Shown here piece by piece: positions 49,513 through 57,350 of a stretch of DNA of 64,000 bases. A program made the translations under genes and the position numbers. Every line of letters starts with the position of its first letter. The stretch's first letter is position 1. The DNA is from Halioglobus sp. GTDB lineage: Bacteria; Pseudomonadota; Gammaproteobacteria; Pseudomonadales; Halieaceae. The notes below the pieces were generated by a model. That model did no database searches. It saw only the letters and a program-made list of their open reading frames with translations, and had not been told where the DNA came from. Location of the stretch: contig JARFQU010000137.1 of NCBI GenBank assembly GCA_029287595.1, positions 1 to 64,000 of the forward strand, read 5' to 3'.

Positions 49513-50781
49513 TCAGTTATTGGTTTCTGCTTTAACGGGAAATTGTTGGAAGTAGAAATCGAATCGCTTGCGCAATGCCTCGGGGTCGACACCGAAGTCC
49601 TCTTGCAGCTTGTATACCACTCGCCCGTGTTTGCCACGTGGGTGATTGTCGAGGTAGCGCTGTAACTGGGCGGCGGCGTGCTCTGTCAGCGGCAAACCCG
49701 CCCGGGCGTAAATTTGCCTGACCATGCTAATGTCATCAGCCATGAACACATGGAAGGGCACGTCGATACTCTGTTCTTCTGGTAACTTGCCGCGGTCCCG
49801 GGCGCAGGCTTCCAGCAGGTGCAAAACCCGATCTGACCAGTAGTCGATGATATTCTTGAGATGAATTTTATTGCGTGACATGCGCTGCCCGTAGGCGATC
49901 ATGGTGGCGGCCGACTGAATTACCGAGACCGGGTCTCTGTGGGTTACCGCGATCGTGGCGTCCGGGAATACCTTGTGCAGCACTGTGAGTTGTTCCAGGT
50001 GCTGTGGGCATTTCAGCACCCAGCGAGTGCTGCAGCCGTCATCGCCATCCTGCCAGGTGAGGATCTTCAGTACAGTTTTCATGTACTCGTAGTGGGGCGT
50101 CTGGTCGCTGGCGTAATAGTGATCGCGCCAGCGTGGGCACTGGCTTAGCCATTCGAAATTATAGGAGGCAAAGTCCGGTCCCATCAGCTCCAGCTCTTCA
50201 TGAATGTGGTCGGGGTTCATGGGATGCATGGCGGCAAGCATTGGGACGGTTTGCTGCATCATGTCCCATGCATCGGCGCAACGCTGGTACCTCGGATCGG
50301 TACCATTCCCCAGCAATTCCTCGCCAGGCATGGGCACTGGCTCGTAGGATTCCCACAGTGGCAGGGCGCGCAAGCGGCTGTCGGCCGCCATCAGATTGAG
50401 CAGGTGCGTGGTGCCGGATCGGGGCAGGCCCGCCACGATAATAGGCGCTCTTATCTGTACATCGTGTATTTCGGGGTGCCGATTCAGCAGGTCCTGTATG
50501 AGCAGGCGATTTCTGGCAAACAGCAGTAATTTGTTGCGCAGGTTCATTCTGCCCAGGTTGTTAAGGTCCGTATCACTGCCCCATTCATCGCACAATAGAT
50601 CCAGCCGCTCGCGAAAATCCTGCGGGCCGAAGTCATCCAGTGAGACCTGGGCCTTTGCCTCTTCGAGAATGTCACTGGCGTCGAGGTTCACCTGTAGGGT
50701 CTCGCAGAAAGCCAGAATCGATTGCTGCAGCTCACTCAGTTCAGGCTGGGCCAGATCGGTAATGCGGATAATTTCACTCAT
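49513..50781 (-). CDS. Sulfotransferase family protein
   Basis: 422 residues, PAPS-dependent sulfotransferase fold. The 5'-phosphosulfate loop APIIVAGLPRSGTTHLLNLM (about 113-132) and the 3'-phosphate segment ATIAVTHRDPVSVIQSAATMI are visible. Similar proteins occur with aromatic and steroid catabolism genes. It lies between the MBL-fold gene and the VOC gene, all in the same direction with small gaps, suggesting one operon that modifies and cleaves a sulfated or sulfatable substrate. The acceptor is unknown. Confidence 0.85.
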   Translation of the reverse strand: MSEIIRITDLAQPELSELQQSILAFCETLQVNLDASDILEEAKAQVSLDDFGPQDFRERLDLLCDEWGSDTDLNNLGRMNLRNKLLLFARNRLLIQDLLNRHPEIHDVQIRAPIIVAGLPRSGTTHLLNLMAADSRLRALPLWESYEPVPMPGEELLGNGTDPRYQRCADAWDMMQQTVPMLAAMHPMNPDHIHEELELMGPDFASYNFEWLSQCPRWRDHYYASDQTPHYEYMKTVLKILTWQDGDDGCSTRWVLKCPQHLEQLTVLHKVFPDATIAVTHRDPVSVIQSAATMIAYGQRMSRNKIHLKNIIDYWSDRVLHLLEACARDRGKLPEEQSIDVPFHVFMADDISMVRQIYARAGLPLTEHAAAQLQRYLDNHPRGKHGRVVYKLQEDFGVDPEALRKRFDFYFQQFPVKAETNN

Positions 50782-50801
50782 GGCGCTATCCCGCTCTATT
50801 G

Positions 50802-51269
50802 CTAACTGAGCTTGTTCTCGAAAAACTCTATGATCAGCGGGTCACCCTCACGTTCCAGGTACGAGGCGGCAAGCCCTTCACCGAAGCGTTTGTACCAGAT
50901 CTCCTGGTAGCCAAAAGCGGCGGCTTCCTTAACTTTGTCCTCAAGGTCGTCGACGATGAAACGCAGGTGATGCATACCTTCACGGCCCGCTTCGAGGAAC
51001 TCTTTGTGAGGCGTCTCCCCACAGACCCATTCAATCAGTTCGATCTCCACATCGCCGCTGTTACCGAAGGCGATTTTCAGTGAGCTTTTTTCCGGCCTGC
51101 CACGGTAGTCCCACTCCATGTCTGTAGCATCCATTTGCTGGAATGAGCCAAACAGGGGTTCATACAGCGCCAGGGCCTGCTCCAGGTTTTTTACTACGAA
51201 ACCAACCTGGTTTACCGGGGGAAGATTTAGTGCCTGGGATAGGTCTGTGTTCATGTTGTTTTCCATCAT
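50802..51269 (-). CDS. VOC-family (glyoxalase/dioxygenase fold) protein
   Basis: 155-residue vicinal-oxygen-chelate protein. Two beta-alpha-beta-beta-beta units start PVNQVGFVVKNLEQALALYEPLFG and GMHHLRFIVDDLEDKVKEAAAFG, and the end LIIEFFE holds the last metal-ligand Glu. At the first ligand position the usual His is Gln (NQVGF), so metal geometry may differ. ATG 51269 has a TGGAGAACC ribosome site; two internal ATGs follow. First gene of the minus-strand VOC-sulfotransferase-MBL operon, whose promoter region holds the palindrome at 51306-51338. Confidence 0.82.
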   Translation of the reverse strand: MMENNMNTDLSQALNLPPVNQVGFVVKNLEQALALYEPLFGSFQQMDATDMEWDYRGRPEKSSLKIAFGNSGDVEIELIEWVCGETPHKEFLEAGREGMHHLRFIVDDLEDKVKEAAAFGYQEIWYKRFGEGLAASYLEREGDPLIIEFFENKLS

Positions 51270-51305
51270 GGTTCTCCAGTGCGCGTATACCTGAGAGGGG
51301 CAAGA

Positions 51306-51338
51306 TAAAACAGTTGTTATAATAAAACAACTGTTTTA
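51306..51338. promoter_or_regulatory. 13-bp-arm palindromic operator between VOC and SDR genes
   Basis: Perfect arms TAAAACAGTTGTT and AACAACTGTTTTA flank a 7-base spacer ATAATAA. The dyad lies in the 125-base divergent promoter region. The left arm and spacer together contain a perfect TATAAT at 51318-51323, so bound protein would block a -10 element. The TetR-family regulator at 52144-52809, coupled to the SDR gene, is the natural candidate to bind it and to control both operons. Confidence 0.7.
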
Positions 51339-51394
51339 AAGTATGTGGAACTCGATAGCATAACCAGATAAACCAATTAGTGTAGGGCGCAAAT

Positions 51395-52144
51395 ATGAAT
51401 ACAGGTGTTTCGTTTGATTACAGCGGGGCTGCAGTGCTGATTACCGGCGGCTCTAATGGTATCGGTCTGGGAATTGCCACTGCCTACCGGAATGCCGGGG
51501 CCGACGTAGTGATTACCGGGCGCAAGGCGTCGGTCGATGATTATGATCACGACCTGAGTGATTTCACCTACCGGCAACTGGATGTGGACTCGCAGGAATC
51601 CCTGGTAGAGCTGGCCGGGGATATCGACAAGCTTGATATTCTGGTGAATAACGCTGGTGGGGTGCAGGAAGACGAATGGGGCCACGGTGGCTTTGACCAG
51701 TCACTCAATGTCAATCTGGCCAGTGTGTTTCACTTGAGTTCGGCCTGTAAACCTCTGCTGGAGGCCAGCAATTTCGCGGGTGGCGCGAGTGTTGTTGGTA
51801 TCGCCTCCATGTCGTCCTATTTTGGTTTCGAGTGGACGCCCGGTTACGGCGCGGCAAAGGCGGGACTGGTGCAGCTGGTGAAAACCCTGGGAATGAGCTG
51901 GGGCGCTAGCGGTGTGCGTGCCAATGCGGTCGCCGCTGGGCTGACTCGTAGCAACCTGACCGCAGCTGTTATCGATGGTATGCCCGAGATGGTTGATGGC
52001 ATGTTCGCCCGCCAGGGACTCAAGCGTGTCGGCGAGGCACAAGACATCGCCAACGCGGTGTTGTTCCTGACTTCTCCGGCCGCCAGCTGGATCACCGGCC
52101 AGACCCTCGCAGTTGACGGGGGCTTTTCCACAGGAATGAGCTGA
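51395..52144 (+). CDS. SDR-family oxidoreductase
   Basis: 249-residue short-chain dehydrogenase/reductase. NAD(P)-binding TGGSNGIG at 17-24, NNAG at 85-88, and catalytic Tyr151-Lys155 in GYGAAKAG with Ser140/141 nearby. The C terminus SPAASWITGQTLAVDGGFS is typical for classical SDRs. Reduces or oxidises an alcohol/ketone in the catabolic block. Stop overlaps the TetR start by one base (TGATG). Confidence 0.92.
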   Translation: MNTGVSFDYSGAAVLITGGSNGIGLGIATAYRNAGADVVITGRKASVDDYDHDLSDFTYRQLDVDSQESLVELAGDIDKLDILVNNAGGVQEDEWGHGGFDQSLNVNLASVFHLSSACKPLLEASNFAGGASVVGIASMSSYFGFEWTPGYGAAKAGLVQLVKTLGMSWGASGVRANAVAAGLTRSNLTAAVIDGMPEMVDGMFARQGLKRVGEAQDIANAVLFLTSPAASWITGQTLAVDGGFSTGMS

Positions 52145-52809
52145 TGAATGAAGCTGTACCCAACAGGCGCCAGCAGAATTCGGCCAGAACCCGGGACAAA
52201 CTTATCAGTGCGGCTTTAGAACTTTATGGCAACAGCAGTATTGATGCGGTATCGCTGAGGGAGATTTCGGTAGCGGCGGGGCAGAAAAACCCCAATGCGC
52301 TGCAATATCATTTCAAGGACCGGGACGGCCTGTTGCAAGCTATTATCGACAGGCACTCATCTCCGATTGCGGAGAGGCGCCAAAGCTATATACAGCTAGC
52401 CCGGTGCGGTGAATGGCCCGCCGGGGAAGCCGCGGCGCGCTGCCTGGTAATGCCAATCATTGATTATGTCGAGGCCGAACCCAGCGGCATAAACTTCGTG
52501 AAAGTGGTGTCGCAGATCGCTGCCATCTACCAGAATGGCGGCAACGTGGACGATGAAGTTGGCATCCGGTTCCCCGAGGCCAAGCTCCTGGCGGATGTGT
52601 TTGAGATTGCGCTGTCCACGATACCGCCGCGTGAAGCGCAGCGGCGAATTTACCTCATCGTCACTATTACATTTCATACCATTGCCGATATTTACCGGGC
52701 AGGCGCGCAGCAGCCCCCGGCAAGCCCTATTGCCAACAGGAAGCTTATGGTAGAACAGCTGGTTTGTTTGCTTGATAGTTTCTTTTCTGCGCCCTCCCGT
52801 GGTTCCTGA
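52144..52809 (+). CDS. TetR/AcrR-family transcriptional regulator
   Basis: 221 residues. The N-terminal helix-turn-helix is seen in TRDKLISAALELYGN and VSLREISVAAGQKN followed by PNALQYHFKDRDGLLQAII, the TetR recognition helix and hinge. The C-terminal ligand domain is variable. Coupled to the SDR gene and followed 27 bases later by the OYE gene, it most likely represses this operon and the divergent VOC operon through the 51306-51338 palindrome. Confidence 0.9.
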   Translation: MNEAVPNRRQQNSARTRDKLISAALELYGNSSIDAVSLREISVAAGQKNPNALQYHFKDRDGLLQAIIDRHSSPIAERRQSYIQLARCGEWPAGEAAARCLVMPIIDYVEAEPSGINFVKVVSQIAAIYQNGGNVDDEVGIRFPEAKLLADVFEIALSTIPPREAQRRIYLIVTITFHTIADIYRAGAQQPPASPIANRKLMVEQLVCLLDSFFSAPSRGS

Positions 52810-52835
52810 CAGGGGCGCCAACTGAAGGAAATCTT

Positions 52836-54956
52836 ATGCCATACCAGACACTGTTATCTCCAGGGCGCATTGGCAAGCTGGATATCCGTAACCGTATGGT
52901 GGTTACCGCGATGGGCGCGAACCTGTCCGAAGCGGGTGGTCACTGGGGTGAGAGGATACTGGCCTACCATGAAGAGCAGGCGCGTGGCGGTGCCGGACTG
53001 ATCATCTCCGGCGCCTGCGGTGTGATGTATCCAATAGGGCAGGTCCAGGAGTGGCAGCTTGCCATTTCCACTGACGAGCATATACCCGGTCTCAAACGGG
53101 TAGTGGACGCAGTACATAGTCACGGGGCCTGTTTCGCGGTGCAGTTGCACCAGGGCGGTTTGAACAGCGTGGATGATACGGTAGGCGGGCGACCACAGTG
53201 GTGCCCCTCGGTGCCGGAGCCTTCATACGGTGACTTTGCCGACGGTCTGCTCATGTCCGAGCTGGAAGTGCTGGCCAGCATCGGTATGCCCACCTATAAG
53301 GTGATGGATAAAGAGGACATCGACGCTCTCGTGCAGGCTTTCGCTGCAGGTGCGCGACGGGCGCAAGCGGCAGGTTGCGATGCGGTTGAGGTACATGGCG
53401 GCCACGGTTATGTGCCTTCCTCTTTTTTGTCACCAAAAACAAACCAGCGCAGTGACGAATACGGCGGCAGCCTGGAAAACCGTGCGCGGTTGCTGCTCGA
53501 AATCGTCCGCGCGGTGCGTGCAGAGCTTGGTGCCGATTTCCCGGTGATAGTAAAAATTGATTCCCGCGAGGTCGGGAAAGAGGGCGGTATATCGCTAGAG
53601 GATGCGACGGTCACAGCGCAATGGCTGCAACAGGCGGGTGCCGATGCGATTACCGTCAGTGCCTACCATGAATTTGGACAGGGCAAACTGCATTCGGCAT
53701 CCAATATTCCCCATGAGCCGAATACCAACCTGCCCGCCGCAGCTGCCATCAGGAAAGTGCTTTCAATACCCGTTATCGCCTCGGGCCGGGTTGAGCCCGA
53801 GCACGCCGATAGTGAGATCAGCAAGGGCAGCTTCGATTTTCTCGCCATGGGCCGCAAAATCCTCGCTGATCCTCATCTGCCGCGCAAAATAGCCCAGGGG
53901 AGTATTGGGGAGATCCGTCCCTGCGTTTACTGCTACACCTGCGTGAGCGCGATTTATACTCGCGAAAGAATGCGCTGCGCCGTCAATGCCGAATGCGGTT
54001 TTGAGTACCAGCGTGTGGCCAGGACAACAACCGCCAGCAAGAAGCGAGTGGCGGTAGTGGGAGGAGGTCCGGGTGGTATGGAGGCTGCCAGGCGGCTGGC
54101 CTCGGATGGCCACCAGGTGGTGCTGTTCGAAAGGTCAGGCAGGCTGGGGGGCACCTTGCGTTTCGCGTCACTTGCCTATGCGGCGAACGAGCGGCTACTC
54201 GACTGGTTGTGTCTGCAGGTAGAGGCCCATGATATCGAGGTGAGACTGAAGACCCCGGCAACCCTGGAACTGATTAAAGCCTTGCAGCCGGATGCCGTGG
54301 TGGTCGCCACTGGGGCGCTGCGCTCCCTGCCGAGTATACCCGGTTGCGAGCTGCCCCACGTTTTCAGCGGCGATGACATGCGCGATCTGGTGCTGGGCTC
54401 TGGCACCGAGCGTCTTAAAACCAAGACCTCTGCCTTTACCCGGCTGGCGACCCGGGTCGGGTCATCCACCGGGCTCTCGGAAAACCTGGACTTTGTGCGC
54501 AAGGCGACCCACACCTGGATGCCGCTGGGGACAAATATCGTGATTATCGGCGGCGAGCTGGTGGGTATCGAACTGGCGGAGTTTCTGTGCGAGAGAGGGC
54601 GTAAGGTCACTGTGATCGACGATGCCCCGCGGTTTGGCGCGGGTCTTACCCTGGTGCGCCGCCTGCGCATTCTGGCAGAATTGCGCGAGCACGGTGTAGG
54701 TCTTTATCCCGGATCGAAGGATATTCGCATAGAGCCGGGACAGGTGGGTTTCACGGACAATACTGGCGCCGTGCTCACGGTGAGCGCTGACCAGGTGATT
54801 GTTGCCAGGGGAGCGACAGGGGATTCCTCACAGGCAGAGGCGTTGCGCGCTGCCGGCCTGCGTGTACATGAGGTCGGTGATGGCACCGGCGTAGGCTATA
54901 TCGAAGGCGCGATGCGTGATGCCATGGCCGCCGCGGATGCTATTGGCGCTGACTGA
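52836..54956 (+). CDS. Iron-sulfur old-yellow-enzyme family NADH:flavin oxidoreductase
   Basis: 706-residue FMN/FAD/[4Fe-4S] protein like 2,4-dienoyl-CoA reductase, trimethylamine dehydrogenase and baiCD enone reductases. TIM-barrel OYE domain (LLSPGRIGKLDIRNRMVVTA; GHGYVPSSFLSPKTNQRSD), cluster ligands Cys363, 366, 369 and 381 (CxxCxxC-x11-C), then FAD motif GGGPGG at 409-414 and a second dinucleotide fold (VIIGGELVGIELAEFL). It probably reduces a carbon-carbon double bond next to a carbonyl. Terminal gene of the SDR-tetR-OYE operon. Confidence 0.92.
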   Translation: MPYQTLLSPGRIGKLDIRNRMVVTAMGANLSEAGGHWGERILAYHEEQARGGAGLIISGACGVMYPIGQVQEWQLAISTDEHIPGLKRVVDAVHSHGACFAVQLHQGGLNSVDDTVGGRPQWCPSVPEPSYGDFADGLLMSELEVLASIGMPTYKVMDKEDIDALVQAFAAGARRAQAAGCDAVEVHGGHGYVPSSFLSPKTNQRSDEYGGSLENRARLLLEIVRAVRAELGADFPVIVKIDSREVGKEGGISLEDATVTAQWLQQAGADAITVSAYHEFGQGKLHSASNIPHEPNTNLPAAAAIRKVLSIPVIASGRVEPEHADSEISKGSFDFLAMGRKILADPHLPRKIAQGSIGEIRPCVYCYTCVSAIYTRERMRCAVNAECGFEYQRVARTTTASKKRVAVVGGGPGGMEAARRLASDGHQVVLFERSGRLGGTLRFASLAYAANERLLDWLCLQVEAHDIEVRLKTPATLELIKALQPDAVVVATGALRSLPSIPGCELPHVFSGDDMRDLVLGSGTERLKTKTSAFTRLATRVGSSTGLSENLDFVRKATHTWMPLGTNIVIIGGELVGIELAEFLCERGRKVTVIDDAPRFGAGLTLVRRLRILAELREHGVGLYPGSKDIRIEPGQVGFTDNTGAVLTVSADQVIVARGATGDSSQAEALRAAGLRVHEVGDGTGVGYIEGAMRDAMAAADAIGAD

Positions 54957-54962
54957 GCGCGG

Positions 54963-55814
54963 CTAAGCCTCCGGTCTGAGTGCGAAAATCCTCACGCTGG
55001 CTGCATATTCGTTGGCATCGATGGTGTCCAGGAGTGCGCTCATCTGGTCGTGAAAGTTCGCCTCTTGTGGTTCTTCCGACGGGCTACAGCAGTCAGTCGA
55101 CGGACCGCAGCAGGCCGCAGCGCCGCCCGCGCGATAGGCATTGAGATCGGCCTGGGCGTCCTGGATGGTCACTTCGGTGAACCCTGCGCGCAGCAATTTT
55201 TCACGGTTGTCCTCGATGGTGAGGGCGCCGCCTATACAACCTGTCCAGGCGGACATTTCCTGCGCCACATGGGCCGGTAGCTCCTTGCGCAGCGCGATGT
55301 CGGAAATTGCCAGGCGGCCGCCGGGTTTGAGAATCCGGAACACTTCCGCCAGCGCGGCGTCTTTATCCTCACAAAGGTTCAGTACACAGTTGGAAATGAC
55401 ACAGTCCACCGAGCGACTGGGGATTGGCATCGCCTCTATCTCCGCCAGGTGAAAGCTGACGTTGTCGTAGTTCCCCTTGCGCGCGTTGGCTCGCGCCAGG
55501 GATATCATGTCTCCGGTCATGTCGATACCGATGGACCGCCCTGAAGGGCCGACCTGTCGGGCTGCCAGAAAGACATCCAGTCCGCCTCCCGAACCGAGGT
55601 CAACGACGACCTCGCCCTCACGGATTGAAGCCATGGCCACCGGGTTGCCGCAGGACAAGCCCATATTGGACTCCGCGGGAATACTACCCAGCTCTTCGTC
55701 GGAGTAGCCGAAAGCGTTGGCGATGCTGCGCACGCCGTCGTCGTGTGATCCCAGGCCCTGCTGTGCCACATTACCGTAGCCCTTGCGTACCGCGTCTGCT
55801 ATTGAATCTGTCAT
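54963..55814 (-). CDS. arsM: Arsenite methyltransferase
   Basis: 283-residue SAM-dependent As(III) methyltransferase. SAM motif VVDLGSGGGLD at 70-80 and the three conserved As-binding Cys: Cys55 (GLSCGNP), Cys143 (VISNCVLNLC) and Cys193 (WTGCIGG). A further pair of vicinal cysteines (ACC at 234-236, DCC at 241-243) lies in the C-terminal part and may bind arsenic too. Converts arsenite to methylated, partly volatile species. No arsR or arsB neighbour; convergent with the OYE gene, so it seems a stand-alone detox gene. Confidence 0.93.
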   Translation of the reverse strand: MTDSIADAVRKGYGNVAQQGLGSHDDGVRSIANAFGYSDEELGSIPAESNMGLSCGNPVAMASIREGEVVVDLGSGGGLDVFLAARQVGPSGRSIGIDMTGDMISLARANARKGNYDNVSFHLAEIEAMPIPSRSVDCVISNCVLNLCEDKDAALAEVFRILKPGGRLAISDIALRKELPAHVAQEMSAWTGCIGGALTIEDNREKLLRAGFTEVTIQDAQADLNAYRAGGAAACCGPSTDCCSPSEEPQEANFHDQMSALLDTIDANEYAASVRIFALRPEA

Positions 55815-55897
55815 GTTCTATCCTTGCTGAAATATGGCGTCACTTTAACGGATGGTGCCGAACAGGCCAAGTGATGAAAGCGAAAGTGGCTCATCGT

Positions 55898-56434
55898 TTA
55901 GAATAACAGGATCACAAAAGCGACAGTACCTGCAGCGGCGGTCAGCAAGGTAGATTTACGCAGTCGGGCAGCGGAAATCCCCAGCCATAATCCGCTGAGC
56001 ATGATGAAGATAAGTCCAAGTGCAAAGATTTTCTGAAAGGTTTTGAATGCGCCGGGACCGTGCCCCTTGTGCAATTCTATCATCCGGCTCTGCAGGCTGG
56101 GCCTGGCGTGAATGACGTCCACGCCGTCCTCGGATGGCTGAATTATATAATGGTCAGAGGAGGTGGGGCGAGTATAGAGCTTCGTCCCGCTTACTTTCAC
56201 GTACTCGTAGCTGTAGGAGCCCGCGCCCGCTTCGGCCAATAGCGCGGTCACATCCGCGTCCAGAGAGCTGGATTTGACGTCAATGGTGGTGTCGCTGCTG
56301 TAAATGGTTTCTTGCTCGACCTGGCCCTTGACGCCCAGCAGGTAGAGGCCGCCAGAAATCGCGACAAGCAGCACCGCGGGTGCGAAGAACGCCGACAGGT
56401 ACATGTGAATAGTAATAAATAGTTTGCGATTCAT
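55898..56434 (-). CDS. PepSY-associated membrane-helix protein
   Basis: 178 residues. N-terminal MNRKLFITIHMYLSAFFAPAV-like helix, a PepSY-type periplasmic segment (about 45-110), and a C-terminal helix pair (FKTFQKIFALGLIFIMLSGLW, STLLTAAAGTVAFVILLF). Such proteins often accompany siderophore-ferric reductases or iron uptake; no such partner is adjacent. Function unknown. Confidence 0.72.
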   Translation of the reverse strand: MNRKLFITIHMYLSAFFAPAVLLVAISGGLYLLGVKGQVEQETIYSSDTTIDVKSSSLDADVTALLAEAGAGSYSYEYVKVSGTKLYTRPTSSDHYIIQPSEDGVDVIHARPSLQSRMIELHKGHGPGAFKTFQKIFALGLIFIMLSGLWLGISAARLRKSTLLTAAAGTVAFVILLF

Positions 56435-56642
56435 GTGCAGGCTCCTTTAAAGGCCGCACATGTTAGTAAGCTGAGGCGGCGCTGACAAGGTTCCAGTGCT
56501 GAAAAGGTGTGGCGCCGATCCGGGCTTTGCGGTCGCACCGGGAAAAGGTGTTTGGGGTATACGTGTGCTGATAAATCAAGGCTGCCCGTTGCAACAGCTT
56601 GTTATGAGTTTGGGCTGAAGAACGCGCGCCTTTTGTGAAAGC

Positions 56643-56676
56643 AAAAAAAAGGGCAGGCCCGAAAGGCCTGCCCTTT
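56643..56676 (-). terminator. Intrinsic terminator of the cold-shock gene
   Basis: On the minus strand a perfect 12-bp stem AAAGGGCAGGCC / GGCCTGCCCTTT with a 5-base loop is followed by a run of T (56643-56650). It starts about 20 bases after the cold-shock stop codon. A textbook rho-independent terminator. Confidence 0.92.
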
Positions 56677-56695
56677 GCATAGAGTTAACCATTAA

Positions 56696-56905
56696 TTAGA
56701 TGGCAACAATATTCTCAGCTTGCGGCCCTTTTTGGCCAGCGGTAACGGTGAACTGCACTTTTTGACCTTCCGCCAGAGTTTTAAAGCCTGAGCTGGAAAT
56801 TGCACTGAAGTGAGCAAAAACATCTGGTCCAGATTCCTGCTCGATAAAACCAAAACCTTTGGATTCGTTGAACCACTTAACGGTTCCTGTAGTTGTATTA
56901 GACAT
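56696..56905 (-). CDS. CspA-family cold-shock protein
   Basis: 69-residue single-domain OB-fold RNA chaperone. RNP1 KGFGFIEQ and RNP2 VFAHFS motifs are intact, opening [16 protein letters not shown]. Length matches CspA/CspD. It has an AT-rich upstream leader and a strong terminator, so it is transcribed alone, probably at high level. AGGATA precedes the ATG. Confidence 0.96.
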   Translation of the reverse strand: MSNTTTGTVKWFNESKGFGFIEQESGPDVFAHFSAISSSGFKTLAEGQKVQFTVTAGQKGPQAENIVAI

Positions 56906-57103
56906 AATAATATCCTGAAATTTATATAAAGTAGTGCCTTCAAGAGGCTTGAATTGCTTGAAAATAGACTGGAACTTAAAAACTGCAGGACGAGGTATTA
57001 AGAATAAAACAACGAAATGTAGGAGGTAAATAAGAGACTTCTTTCGAGCTGTGGGGAACAGTACAGATATTGTTAGTGTTTGTCGAGCTTTACTCGTTTT
57101 TAC
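56906..57103 (-). promoter_or_regulatory. AT-rich leader/promoter region of the cold-shock gene
   Basis: 198 bases without a gene. On the minus strand a TCGACA hexamer about 165 bases before the start has no convincing -10 partner at 17 bases. Long leaders are usual for cspA genes, but I cannot assign a cold box. The region also forms the boundary to the IS6-type remnant. Confidence 0.3.
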
Positions 57104-57316
57104 TTACAGCGCCGGGGGGCTGGGTTTTGTTATTGTCGTTCCTCTTGGGGTTAACGATGAGCGACACCATAGCCTAACCGTTTTGTAGCTGACAGAGATC
57201 CCACGCTCGGCGAGTAGATCTTCAACATCTCGATGGTTGAGATTGAGGCGATAGTAGAGCCAGACGGCGTAACTGGTGATGTCAGGCGGAAATCGGTGTC
57301 GTTTGTAGCGAGTCAT
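57104..57316 (-). pseudogene. IS6-family transposase N-terminal remnant
   Basis: 70 residues. The first 52 (RHRFPPDITSYAVWLYYRL then NHRDVEDLLAERGISVSYKT and VRLWCR) match the start of IS6/IS26-family transposases. After RLWCR the homology stops and the frame ends in a short unrelated tail. The DDE catalytic core is missing, so it cannot transpose. I see no convincing inverted-repeat end nearby. It marks a past insertion at the left edge of the accessory stretch. Confidence 0.8.
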
Positions 57317-57350
57317 CCTCCAGTTCTGGCAATTTCGGCCTGGTAACTTG

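Noticed and set aside
57317-57350. Possible IS6 inverted-repeat end beside the transposase remnant
   Set aside because: The CCAGTTCTGG palindrome here does not match the GGxxCTGTTGCAAA-type ends of IS6 elements, and no second copy was seen.
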